Shown here: positions 1 through 10,186 of the stretch, one piece after another
How the letters are laid out: every line of letters begins with the position of its first letter
Position numbering within the stretch: the stretch's first letter is position 1
Origin: Utricularia gibba
Lineage: Eukaryota > Streptophyta > Magnoliopsida > Lamiales > Lentibulariaceae
Assembly (NCBI GenBank): GCA_002189035.1
Contig: NEEC01000011.1
Location: 3,162,001-3,226,000 of the forward strand
Direction: 5' to 3'
DNA: 64,000 nucleotides
Translations under genes and position numbers: made by a program
The notes under the pieces: generated by a model
The model's database searches: none
What the model saw: the letters and a program-made list of their open reading frames with translations, nothing else
What the model was told of the DNA's origin: nothing

Positions 1-1782
1 GGTGTTCGTGCTAGAGCGACCATTCGTTGGCAGAGATCGTCTGTTTTTCCTTGAAGGGACTGATAGCGATCCACCTGTTTGCTGAGAAGTGATATCAGCA
101 TTGCATTGCCTTCACTCTCAGTGCTCCCACATTCTTGCTTTCCCTTCAACCTTTCGAGTACTAGAAGTTGCTGCTTCAGCCTCTTTATCTTGTAAGTAAC
201 TCCGAGTGCATGAAGGTCTAGTTTCCTGGTGGAACCGTTGAATTCAGTTCTCTTTCTGGTGCAGGCAACATCATTTGAGACTATAATCGAATGGGGAGCT
301 GCATCGACCACCGCATCCTTATTAGGATATTCAATAGCCAAAACTACGTCATCGAGCTGATCATCACTAGGGTATTTCTCCACCTTAACTTCTTGCATTT
401 CATCTTCTGGAGTGCTGTTGACGAAGCTTTCTTCGTAGCAGATAATGCTGCGGTTAGTGGCTTCTTCGCTCGGAGATGAATTGAACTCCTGCTTGTGGAG
501 ATCTGGAGAACTTTGACTCGCTAACTGCTTTTGTTTCAGTGCATGCAGCTCTCTCTTTTGATCTAGAGTCTGTGCCTCGAGCTTCATGTTCTCCTTCCTC
601 AGCTGTGCAAAGTCTCGTTCCAGTGCATGGACGTATGATCGCAACTCCTCTGTTTCTGCTTCGGTTTCCAACAAACTAGATTGAAGGGCTTTCAGGCTTT
701 CATCTTTGAGTCTGAGTCGCTCAACAAAAGCTTCTATCTCGACATTATACCTTCCCCATCTTCCTCCTCCAAATCTGCTTCGTGTTCGTCGCTTGCGGCG
801 GCGATCAAATACGGTTCGGATGCAAGGGAAAGCATGCCATTTCCTCTTCTCATCTCAGGTTGATCATAACTTTCCATTTGGTTAAACAGCAAGTTTTTGA
901 ACAAATGTTTCTCATTCTTGGACTCTTTCCACTTCTCTGCTTCTGGCTTTCTTGCTTCCTCATCTTCCTTATCGATTTAAATCCCTTCAAAGGAAACTGT
1001 CTGTCTTCCTCAGACTTCCCCCGGATAGCAGATAGCAACTGGTCCTTTTGCTCCAATTCCCTGCGCAGCTCCGTTAGCTCAGCAGACAATCTCTGGTTCA
1101 TGGCCACAGCTTTCTCCTTCTGCTCCCTTACCGGATTCGCTGCTTCGAGTCGTCTCTCAGCCCGGTTCAGCTCCGCTTGAAGCTGTCTCTGAGCTGAAAC
1201 AAGCTCTATAATGGCGGTCTTGTGCTTCATAATGTGCGCTGAATGGCGCTCAGCTTCGTGCCTTGCAATTTCCCTCAGCTCATCAACAGCAGTCTCAGCT
1301 GCAGTGGCCTTTTCCTCCATCTCCCGTCTCCTCTCTTCGATTTCTTCGATCTGTACATCCTTTTCCAGCACGAGACTCTCACTTTCCTCCAGCCTTCGCC
1401 TTAACTCAGATGCGCATTTTTCACCATCTGCCTCAACTGCTCTCACTTCATGCATAAGTAACTCTATCTGTTGCCTGAGGATCTTCCTCTCATTGAACCA
1501 GCTCTGCTCTTTTGCAGCAAAGATGCTCACTACCCTCTCATTCGCCTTTGATTCTTCATTTCTTCGTTTGATCAATTCCTCGATCTGTCTTTCAGCGGTT
1601 TCCAGCTTCCGAACACTCCACAGACATGCTCCAAATAGATATGAACAGCAAAAGCTGTGTCTCTCAGGCTCAGATGAGACATTTAGAGCAAAAAATGCAC
1701 AAGAAACACCAAGAAACACAGGGTAGAAACTGTCAATCCTCTCCTGATACGCAGCAGGAACAGAGGCTGCATCTTCATCCAT
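1..1782 (-). CDS. Coiled-coil protein, 3' end beyond the window
   Basis: The start is the ATG at 1782. The protein opens with a short hydrophobic stretch (FYPVFLGVSCAFFAL, about residues 20-34), followed by a long Glu/Arg-rich coiled coil. Coding continues to the left edge through three reading frames. One base is missing near 976-981 (a TTT/AAA run) and one at 754-757 (a CCCC run); adding them joins the coil to an acidic linker and then to a second coil that includes the segment RLRLKDESLKAL and the basic segment TYKIKRLKQQLLVLER near 130-190. The family is a plant-specific coiled-coil protein I cannot name with certainty; it resembles filament- or centrosome-like proteins of unknown role. 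The N-terminal hydrophobic stretch could be a membrane anchor. An intron may lie within about 1600-1740, where the reading frame happens to stay open. Function is unassigned. Confidence 0.65.
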
Positions 1783-3464
1783 GACCCAATCTTTATGCTA
1801 ATTCTGAAACTCACAAGTAGAAGATGATCGATAGATCATGTTTTTGCATGAAACGCATACACAACAACATCATACCAAGTTCAATCTCCTCCCAAAGCTA
1901 AAATCAAGCATCAAAACCAGAAATGAAGGAGACCCAGAAAAGGAAGACGACGAAGAAGTGCTCACCAAACACTTCGACTTCTTCAGAAAACTCCCAGCAG
2001 CAGAGAAGGCTCTGAATCTGCTTACATTCCAAAATGGAAGAACCACCGCGACAAATGATAACAGTCTGATTAGCTGCACTTACAGATGCATACGCAAAGG
2101 CAACCCTTCCACTTCCCCCTCGTTAACATAAGCAGAAATAAAGACACCCTTCGCCTGCCTGAGAACAATTCTCTAGTTTTCAGTGCGGACCCCCTTCAGA
2201 TTCCTCCTCGGCGCTACGCATTAACGGAGTTCCTGCAAGCACGCTCCCCTGGGCTCGGATTTGTAGGAGCTGCAGAGGAGGGAGAGAACAAGATCACATC
2301 TTTTAGGTAACCAAGTTTCAAGGTGACAAGAACTGATCGAGGATCCTCAAGTATGTGAACGTGGACGACAACCTTGACATCAACATATTCCACCCTGTGC
2401 TCCTATTAAAAATAATAGTAATAATGCATGCCGTGGAATTAAAATAAAAATATTAATATAAAATTATACCTCTCCACTTGTTATTTTTATTATAAACCAA
2501 TGTTTTATAATTACATGATATATGTCTATATAAATACAGATAATTCAAATACAAGTGTACTGCCCAAGGAAGGGTACAAATACCTAAGGTAAATACCATA
2601 TTGTATATATGATGCAGAGTAATATTTTATATGAAGGAACTTTAGATTTTCTTTCTATAAGATTAGAAAGTAAAATGATGAAGGTTGAATGATCGAAATG
2701 GATTATTATTAAAGTCAAACCTCAACGATCATCTTGAGTTTCTAATCCAAAAAAGAATGTAATAAAATTAGATGAATTTTACATTGATTATGTAGGGTTA
2801 AAATAGACTAATATAAGGTAATTTTATTAAATTAATTTGTTATTGTTCATCTTGTAATATTTATATAAGAGAGGGTGACAACGTCATTTAAATATTAAGA
2901 AAAGGAAAAGAGGGGCATTAAATCGTAAAAAGAAAAAGACAAGCCTCGGTGTCCGTGGGATTGAATGAACTGGAAATCGACGGCAATCCAACCAACTTGC
3001 TGTCTCCACACAGAAACGAGGGAGGGAAGAGAAGGGAAGGGAAAAAAAGGGAAGGAAACAAGATGTGATTTTGATGCCTCCTGGGGCTGCTTTAGCTTCT
3101 TTCTCCTCCTCCCTTATCCTGCTCTTTGTTTCATTTCATTTCTGAAACCTTTTTTTTTCCTCTTCTTCCCTCAGTTCTTCCTCCAAGCACAAAACAAACC
3201 GTGGATTTGGAAAGCGAGAGGAAGAAGAAGACGAAGAAGGAGAATATAGCATCGCAGAAAGGGAGGTTTGGGTCATACAAAATCTGGGTGGATTCGAACT
3301 AATGTCACGTCCTTTTGAGTTGGGAATCTGATAATTTGTAAATAGGGTAAAGAATATTTCTGGGATTGATTTCAGCCAAACCTTGGTCTTTTGCAATTGG
3401 GGTTTACATTTCTCATGCGTTTCTTGTGTTAGGATTTGGATCTTTCGATTTGGTAGCCAAAAAA
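1783..3464. promoter_or_regulatory. Divergent intergenic region, coiled-coil gene / SINAT
   Basis: This stretch separates two divergent start codons. About 1783-2330 probably holds the 5' leader of the minus-strand gene (mixed composition, no convincing protein). About 2400-2950 is AT-rich with no coding signal. About 3000-3464 is polypurine/polypyrimidine-rich, typical of a plant 5' leader, and leads into the SINAT start codon. No repeat or RNA gene was recognised. Confidence 0.4.
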
Positions 3465-5001
3465 ATGGCAACTCTTGACGTAGAAAGTGTGGATTGTGTG
3501 TCGTCAATAGATGGGGTTGATGATGAAGAGTTTCAAACTTCATTCTCATCCAATCATCGGAATCCTCATCACCTGCATTCTTCGAAACTTCAAAATAGAT
3601 TGACTTCTGTGGCTGGGCTGCCTCCTACTAGCGTCCATGAACTGTTGGAATGCTCTGTCTGCACTAACTTTATGTACCCACCAATTCATCAGGTCCGTTT
3701 ACACTTGTTGCTTCTGCTTTGTTGTGGTGATATCTCTGTGTTTTTGCATATATTCCTTATTTTTTTTGAAGAAGAAGATCTGAGACAGGATCCATGAAAT
3801 TTGCATGATGATCTATTGTATCTAGAAGATGGTCCCTGCCCTGATCTCTCGAACAGTGTTTTAGGTTCTCAGTTAATTGACAAATTTTTGGTTGGAATAG
3901 TGCCCCCTATGTTGATGTTGAACAACAGTAGTAGTCAGCATGAATGTGAAAACTTTGTCCATAGACATGAGTCTTTGCAATGGTTGCCCATGTGAGTTGA
4001 TAATCCACTATGTGCATAGGATTGGATTCACAGTTTCTCTTTGCAGAAGAATTGTGATGTGATAATCGGCTTGTGGCTGCCTGTAATTGGTGATTTAGGA
4101 GTTCACTGGAATATGTTTGATTCACCAACTCCACCCTTTTTGAACAGTGTCACAATGGGCACACTCTCTGCTCCACCTGCAAAACAAGGGTGCATAATAG
4201 ATGCCCTACTTGCAGACAAGAACTGGGGGACATCAGGTGTTTGGCTCTGGAGAAAGTTGCTGAGTCGCTGGATCTACCTTGCAGGTACTACTCGTTCGGC
4301 TGCACTGAAATATTTCCCTACTACACCAAGCTTAAACATGAAGCAGTATGCAACTTCCGACCATATAACTGCCCCTACGCTGGATCTGAATGCATTGTGA
4401 CTGGAGACATTCCTTACTTGGTTGCACACCTCAGAGATGATCACAAAGTGGATATGCATAGCGGGTGCACCTTTAACCACCGCTATGTTAAGTCAAATCC
4501 TCGTGAAGTCGAAAACGCTACATGGATGTTGACAGTCAGTCCAGTGATTTCTCTGCTGCTGGTTCTGTTATAGTTTTATCATCATTAGTGCAAGAATGAG
4601 CCGATGTATGTTTTTCCTTGATTCATCAGGTATTCCATTGTTTTGGTCGATACTTCTGTCTCCACTTCGAAGCATTCCAGCTGGGAACATCCCCAGTTTA
4701 CATGGCGTTCCTTCGTTTCATGGGCGATGAAGTTGAAGCCCGCAACTACAGCTACAGTCTAGAGGTAGGAGCAAACGGGAGAAAGCTCATCTGGGAAGGG
4801 ACACCAAGAAGCATACGTGACAGTCACCGGAAGGTTCGGGATAGTCATGACGGCCTCATCATCCAACGGAGCATGGCGCTTTTCTTCTCAGGTGGAGACA
4901 GAAAAGAGCTTAAGCTTCGAGTAACCGGGAAGATTTGGAAAGAGCAGCAAAATCCTGATACCGTCCCGACTTCCCTACAACAAAATTGTTCTGGTCTTTA
5001 G
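3465..5001 (+). CDS. SINAT-like: SINA/SIAH-type RING E3 ubiquitin ligase
   Basis: Three exons (3465-3692, 4148-4534, 4630-5001) give an intact 328-residue protein, normal for plant SINAT proteins. All junctions are GT-AG and keep phase. Residues 59-96 form a C3HC4 RING: CSVC, then CHNGHTLC, then CPTCRQ. It is followed by the SIAH zinc finger (CRYYSFGC...H...C) and the substrate-binding TRAF-like domain (FHCFGRYFCLHFEAFQLG to the C-terminus). Members act as E3 ligases that ubiquitinate regulators such as NAC, autophagy and brassinosteroid-signalling proteins. The start ATG is the first in frame with the conserved N-terminus; a longer open frame upstream lies in the leader. No anomaly was seen. 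Which of the SINAT paralogues it matches cannot be told from this sequence alone. Confidence 0.93.
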
Positions 5002-5434
5002 AATGCTTTGGTTGAAGGAAGCTGCTGGTTCATCTTAATAGAACATGGTTTCAGAGAGTGGTAATGTGACCAAAGGGCTTGCGTTTCTACTGTGTTTTTT
5101 TTTTCTTTTTCTAATGAGAATTTCCTTTTCATCTTGAAATTAAGATTTTTCTTCTCTTCTGTCAATCTTCCTTGTGCAATTTGCATCCAGTCCAGCGCAG
5201 AAAGCTGGGAAAAAATAGAGCTTTTGCCTTTTTCTTTCTCATGGGACTTTTTTCCACTTTCGAGAGCAACTCGTTCATAAAAAAGAGTGTTTGTCTTCAA
5301 ATTTGGTCATCTTTTTCAATCTGGACTGTGACTCATCTGCCATTTCATGGAGCATCCAAGGCGCTTGGTTCTTACGAACATGCTGTGAAAGTTATCTACT
5401 TTGTTCTTTTCTGATAATCTTTTCATTCTGAGCT

Positions 5435-8400
5435 ATGGCTACTGCGGCTTATGCCTCTCTGCTTTCTGTGAGGCAAGTTATCGGCGGAATCCGTCAACTC
5501 CATGATTCTGAAAGGATAGCTCTCTGGGACACTCAGCAGCTTCGGAGTCTTGATGACATTGCTCTATCCTTACAGGAATTTCTTGAAAAAAATCGTTCTT
5601 CAGAGGCGGAGGATTTGCTTCTTCAAATCCCTGTTCTAGCTACTGAAATACAAGCTACTTTAGATGGGGAGATCGTTAACCAGCTCAAGAGAAACTTTGC
5701 TGCTGGCTTCACATGTTTTATTCGTCCTGTTGAACTCTTCATTCTCAAGGTACAAGACTCCATTAACAATGGTGGGCTATCTCCAAAAAGGAAGAAAATT
5801 GACGATTGTGGGCTTGCGCACACTGTGGAAAGCCAAAATGCCCCCGGTTCAACGATTGCATTTACCCCGAAAGACCGAATTGCTGCGGTGGGAATTTACA
5901 AAGATGTGGAATCTATAATTGATAACCTCTCTGGTTCTGATCCGCGACTTCGAACAATCATGGTTTACACAGGGGGTTTCGAAGGTATCTCCTTCTTTGT
6001 CTGCCTTCAGCGAGATCGCCGGATACAAACGAGTTTTGAGTTGTTGTTGTGGGGAGATATTTCTGATGAAAGCAGTGCACTTTCTACTCTCAGAAGCTTC
6101 GTGGGAGTAGAAAATGGGCAAGGGAGCTTCGAGGACTTAGGCGAGAAGCTGCATAAGAAGCTGTTAAATCGCAAGTATTGCATTCTGCTAAGTGATTCTA
6201 GTTACTTGTGGGAACAACTGAGGCAATATCTCCCGGATGATCGAAATGGAAGTGCAGTTATCGTGTGCACAGCATCGACGAAGTCGTATGGTACAACATA
6301 CCCCCATTATACTCTGGCAATCGATGACAAGTATAAGCTTGATGAATACACTCTGGGAATCGATGATTTTTCCAATGAAAAGTACAATCTTGTGTTGGAT
6401 CGAATCCCGAAACAGTTGTATGCGTGTGATCACACTCTTCTAGATGCACAACAGCTTCAAAGTCTCCAAGCCCAATTTGAAAGTCTACAGAGATGTATGG
6501 ATGATCATCATCACTCTCTAGGCTATGAAACAGAGTCTTTAATTCGAGAAACTCTTGCCATTGTGGTGAAATCCCGAAACCTCGCTGACCAGCTTGGAGG
6601 ATACACCGAACAAGGCTTTTCATCGGTTATTGAACCCTTGGATAAGTTGATCAAAAGACTAGATTCTATCAGGAATAGTTTGCTGCTGGTGAAGTTAGTA
6701 AATGTGGACATTTCCTCTGTGCATTCTTTTTCTGCTGATGTTTCACTTGGGAATACCAGAGATAGAGCAACTGCTGCGGTGGGATTTGACAAGCACGTGG
6801 AATGGGTAATGGAGAAGATAAAGAGTGAGGAACGGAGCCTTCAAGTCATTCCCATAGTTGGAATGGGTGGAATAGGTAAGACGACTTTAGCTCGTTGTGT
6901 TTTTGATAAAATCTCCAAGACTAGGAGATTTGATAGAGAATATTGGTGCACACTGTCTCAAGAAAGTAATGTTCTTCATGTTCTTAAAAGCATTCTGAAA
7001 GATAGGAGCCATGGAAACCAACTTGAGGATGGACATACATTGCATGAGGAGCTCAGTGGGTACAGGTACTTGATCGTGCTAGATAACATGTGGAATTCTG
7101 GTATTTACGAGCAACTGCAGCCTTATCTGCCAGAGGGTATGCAGAGTCGAATCATAGTGACCACAAGGATGTCTGATGTGGCTGATTCAGTGAAGTCACA
7201 ACACTCTTATCCTCTAGAATTTCTAAATGAGAATGAGAGTTGGACTCTATTGCAACAAAGGGTCTTTGATGGAGATGACTGCCCAGACTCTTTAGTGGAA
7301 ATCGGGAAAAATATTGCAAAGAGTTGTGGTGGGCTTCCATTATCATTAGTCACCATTAGTGGGGTGCTTTCAAAATCAAAGAGTGTTTTGAATTGGAATC
7401 GCATTGCACAAGATGTGAGGAGAGTTTATGGTGGTGGGGATTATGAGAACTGTTTCAAAATCCTATCTTTGAGTTACAGCGTTCTGCCTATCTATTTGAA
7501 AACATGTTTTCTCTACTTCGCATTTTTCTTAGAAGAGGAACCGGTCCGTGTGACTGAACTGCTCCGGTGTTGGATTTCCAGTGGATTGGTGAAGCCCGTA
7601 GAAGATCGAACAATGCAAGATGTTGCAGAAGGGTACTTGAAGGAGATGATTAACAGGTACTTGGTTTCAGTCCGGGGTGCTAATCTTATTGGGAAGATCA
7701 ACTACTGCGGCGTTCATGATCTTTTACGAGAGTTTTGCATAAGGGAAATAGAGAAAGAGAAGTTCCTTGCCACTGATATCCCGAGACTACAGATATTTGA
7801 TGCAGAAATTAAAAGCTTGTGCAACTTGTGTAGCCGATCTGTGTCCCAAGCCTGCAATTTAGACTTGGTGGGTCTCAAGGTTTGCCAAAACTGTGTCAGC
7901 AGATTCCCATATCTTTGTAGATCAAGGTTTGTGAACTTCACCTACTTCGACTGTAGAGTTGGAAGTTACGAATGGAGGAAGAAATGTGACCAGTTACTGC
8001 CTAAAGTTACTGCAATTTGCCACAGGTGCAAACATCTGTCTTCTGTCTTGGAGGAGCCAGTGATGCTCCAGTTCCCCGAGCTTTGCGAATCATGCATGGA
8101 GTTGCTATCCTCCCTTCTCTATATGTCACTTGTTCCTGAAGGGGAGGTACATTTCACTCATCCCAATCCCACCACCGTGCAGTACATCAATTGCAAGGCC
8201 AACCCATCCTTTGAAATCTTTGCATTTGGAGCTCCGTCACCGATCCTCCTTTTCTGGAACCTACAGTTCCTTGTGATCGAAGATTATTTTTTGGACTCTG
8301 AAACCTTTTTCCCAGATGAGATATGGGAGATGCAGCGACTGAAACATCTTGAAATCAGCGATTTCTGCTTACCCGAGCCAGAGATGAAAAAAAATGTCTC

Positions 8401-9064
8401 TGTTTTGAAATATCTACACAGACTCCACGTTAAAAAGCTGCCTTGGAGCGAGGAGGTTGCTAAATTGCTCCCCAATTTGATGAAGTTGAAGGTAAACGAT
8501 TGCTGGGATGTCGAGATTTTGCCAGACGAGTCTCTGCAAACCAGTAAACTCCAATCTCTCTACCTCCGTGACAGTCCAGTCTCCGCGCTGGGGAGCTTGA
8601 GCTCCCTCTGCTCACTGAAGAAGCTCTCTTTGGAGGGATTCATTTCCTACGACTGGGGAGCAATGAGCGCGATCGGCCGCTTGCCGAATCTGGAAGTCCT
8701 CAAGCTGATCGACTTCGGTAACCCAGATGGGGAATGGGACACAACAGAAGAGGAGTTCCCCAAGCTGAAGGTGCTGCTGCTCGAGGGAAGGGGCCCTGGA
8801 GTCTGGAGAGCTGAGGGCGATGCTCCTTCTTTCCCAGAATTGAAGCGGCTGATCATCACCAGAATCGGGAAGGAGCTTGAGGTCCCTCTCCAGATCGGAG
8901 ACATCCCGACGCTGTGCTCCATCCGTCTGGAATTCGTTCACCCAATCGTGATCAAATCGGTGGTGGAACTGCTGAAGGAGAACGAGATCCTGGAAGTATA
9001 TCTGGATAAAAAGCTGATCACCAAATCTGATTTGGAAGACGAGGAGAGACTGATTTGGGCGTGA
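5435..9064 (+). CDS. CC-NLR with duplicated degenerate CC-NB unit and Cys-rich insert
   Basis: A single uninterrupted exon encodes 1209 residues. The C-terminal two thirds is a canonical NLR. The P-loop GMGGIGKTT starts at residue 476 and kinase-2 (YLIVLDN) at 545. RNBS-B (IIVTTR), GLPL (CGGLPLSL) and VHD in place of MHD (760-762) follow, and LRRs run from about 930. Two features are unusual. First, residues ~30-300 mirror residues ~335-600 at an offset of 297-305: DTQQLRSL 32 / DAQQLQSL 337, AAVGIYKDVE 150 / AAVGFDKHVE 447, YCILLSD 248 / YLIVLDN 545. The first NB copy has lost the P-loop lysine and the kinase-2 pattern, and no GLPL or MHD follows it. Second, residues 796-887 carry four CxxC pairs between NB-ARC and LRR. 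The N-terminus looks R1-like. The likely role is an intracellular immune receptor. Another same-strand NLR lies 1.1 kb downstream. Confidence 0.95.
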   Translation: MATAAYASLLSVRQVIGGIRQLHDSERIALWDTQQLRSLDDIALSLQEFLEKNRSSEAEDLLLQIPVLATEIQATLDGEIVNQLKRNFAAGFTCFIRPVELFILKVQDSINNGGLSPKRKKIDDCGLAHTVESQNAPGSTIAFTPKDRIAAVGIYKDVESIIDNLSGSDPRLRTIMVYTGGFEGISFFVCLQRDRRIQTSFELLLWGDISDESSALSTLRSFVGVENGQGSFEDLGEKLHKKLLNRKYCILLSDSSYLWEQLRQYLPDDRNGSAVIVCTASTKSYGTTYPHYTLAIDDKYKLDEYTLGIDDFSNEKYNLVLDRIPKQLYACDHTLLDAQQLQSLQAQFESLQRCMDDHHHSLGYETESLIRETLAIVVKSRNLADQLGGYTEQGFSSVIEPLDKLIKRLDSIRNSLLLVKLVNVDISSVHSFSADVSLGNTRDRATAAVGFDKHVEWVMEKIKSEERSLQVIPIVGMGGIGKTTLARCVFDKISKTRRFDREYWCTLSQESNVLHVLKSILKDRSHGNQLEDGHTLHEELSGYRYLIVLDNMWNSGIYEQLQPYLPEGMQSRIIVTTRMSDVADSVKSQHSYPLEFLNENESWTLLQQRVFDGDDCPDSLVEIGKNIAKSCGGLPLSLVTISGVLSKSKSVLNWNRIAQDVRRVYGGGDYENCFKILSLSYSVLPIYLKTCFLYFAFFLEEEPVRVTELLRCWISSGLVKPVEDRTMQDVAEGYLKEMINRYLVSVRGANLIGKINYCGVHDLLREFCIREIEKEKFLATDIPRLQIFDAEIKSLCNLCSRSVSQACNLDLVGLKVCQNCVSRFPYLCRSRFVNFTYFDCRVGSYEWRKKCDQLLPKVTAICHRCKHLSSVLEEPVMLQFPELCESCMELLSSLLYMSLVPEGEVHFTHPNPTTVQYINCKANPSFEIFAFGAPSPILLFWNLQFLVIEDYFLDSETFFPDEIWEMQRLKHLEISDFCLPEPEMKKNVSVLKYLHRLHVKKLPWSEEVAKLLPNLMKLKVNDCWDVEILPDESLQTSKLQSLYLRDSPVSALGSLSSLCSLKKLSLEGFISYDWGAMSAIGRLPNLEVLKLIDFGNPDGEWDTTEEEFPKLKVLLLEGRGPGVWRAEGDAPSFPELKRLIITRIGKELEVPLQIGDIPTLCSIRLEFVHPIVIKSVVELLKENEILEVYLDKKLITKSDLEDEERLIWA

Positions 9065-10186
9065 TGTCACGCGAACGCCAGCATCAGTTCTCTTTGTAAT
9101 AATTTATGATTGGAGTTTGGCTCTAAACTATTCATTATAAAAAGTTTAATTCAAAATTATACCATACATACCTCAATTTGTTTTTATCATAGAATTTATA
9201 ATGATTTATGATTGAAGTTTGTTAAGATACTTCAATTTGTAAAGAGTTTAATAATGAACTTTTGAAATTATATATTTAATATTTTATATTATCAAAATTG
9301 ATCCATTTTGATACTGATATTGTGAATAATGATACATAATATAAGATATAAATACAGTATAACAATTATCACTTTGATTTATATGAGACGTGAACATAAT
9401 GTAATTCTAACATGTTATCATTTGATTTGTCTAACTTCAAATGTAAATATGAAAAACTTTAAATATTTTTGAAAATTTTTTGGTTTTTTGGTTTTAACAA
9501 TTTGAGATATTTTTTTAAATAATTTTAAAATTTAGAAATTAAATTTTTTATATTGATCTAAATTTGAAATGTTATTTGTAATTTTATTATTAAGTTATCT
9601 GTAATTTTTTGGTTTAATTATAAACTTATATAGAATAATAATTGAAATCAAGTTTAATAATTTCTATCTATAAGTTAAAATATTTTTAAAAATAATAATT
9701 AATATTTGAAATATATTGCTCAATTTTCAATTTAATAATACAGATACATAGATATAAATGCAGTCATTAAGGCAGCTGCATTTTCTTGCATAAAATATAA
9801 TATGAGGACAGCGAGTCCTTGACATTATAAAGACCCATATACATTTATTTAAATAAAAAAATATGTGGAATGTTTTTATTGGCTCTATTTTTGTATTTTA
9901 TTTGTTCTCTGGCCAATAGGGAAATTTTTGAACCTGAGGAAGAGTAAGCGCTTGTGGGTGTGGATGTGCCCTCGGGGTTCCGTGTTGTTGAGTGAACTTC
10001 TCCAGCATGCCGTGTTTTTTGAAAGAGTCGGACTCGTTTTCTGTTGAGAGTCCCGATCGGCACACAGTGAACATTTTTTTCTGGTAGTCTAGAAGTCAAT
10101 CGGCGTGATGGGTTGTTGAAGAAGAGGGAACAGAGAAGAGGTGAGGAGGAGGGAGGCGGTGGGGCGGTGGAGAGTCGAGTTTCGTT
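9065..10186. other. AT-rich spacer between the two NLR genes
   Basis: About 9100-9840 is strongly AT-rich, low-complexity DNA without an ORF, inverted repeat or recognisable element. About 9900-10186 has mixed composition and is probably the promoter and leader of the downstream NLR. Minus-strand open frames here are shadows. Confidence 0.5.
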
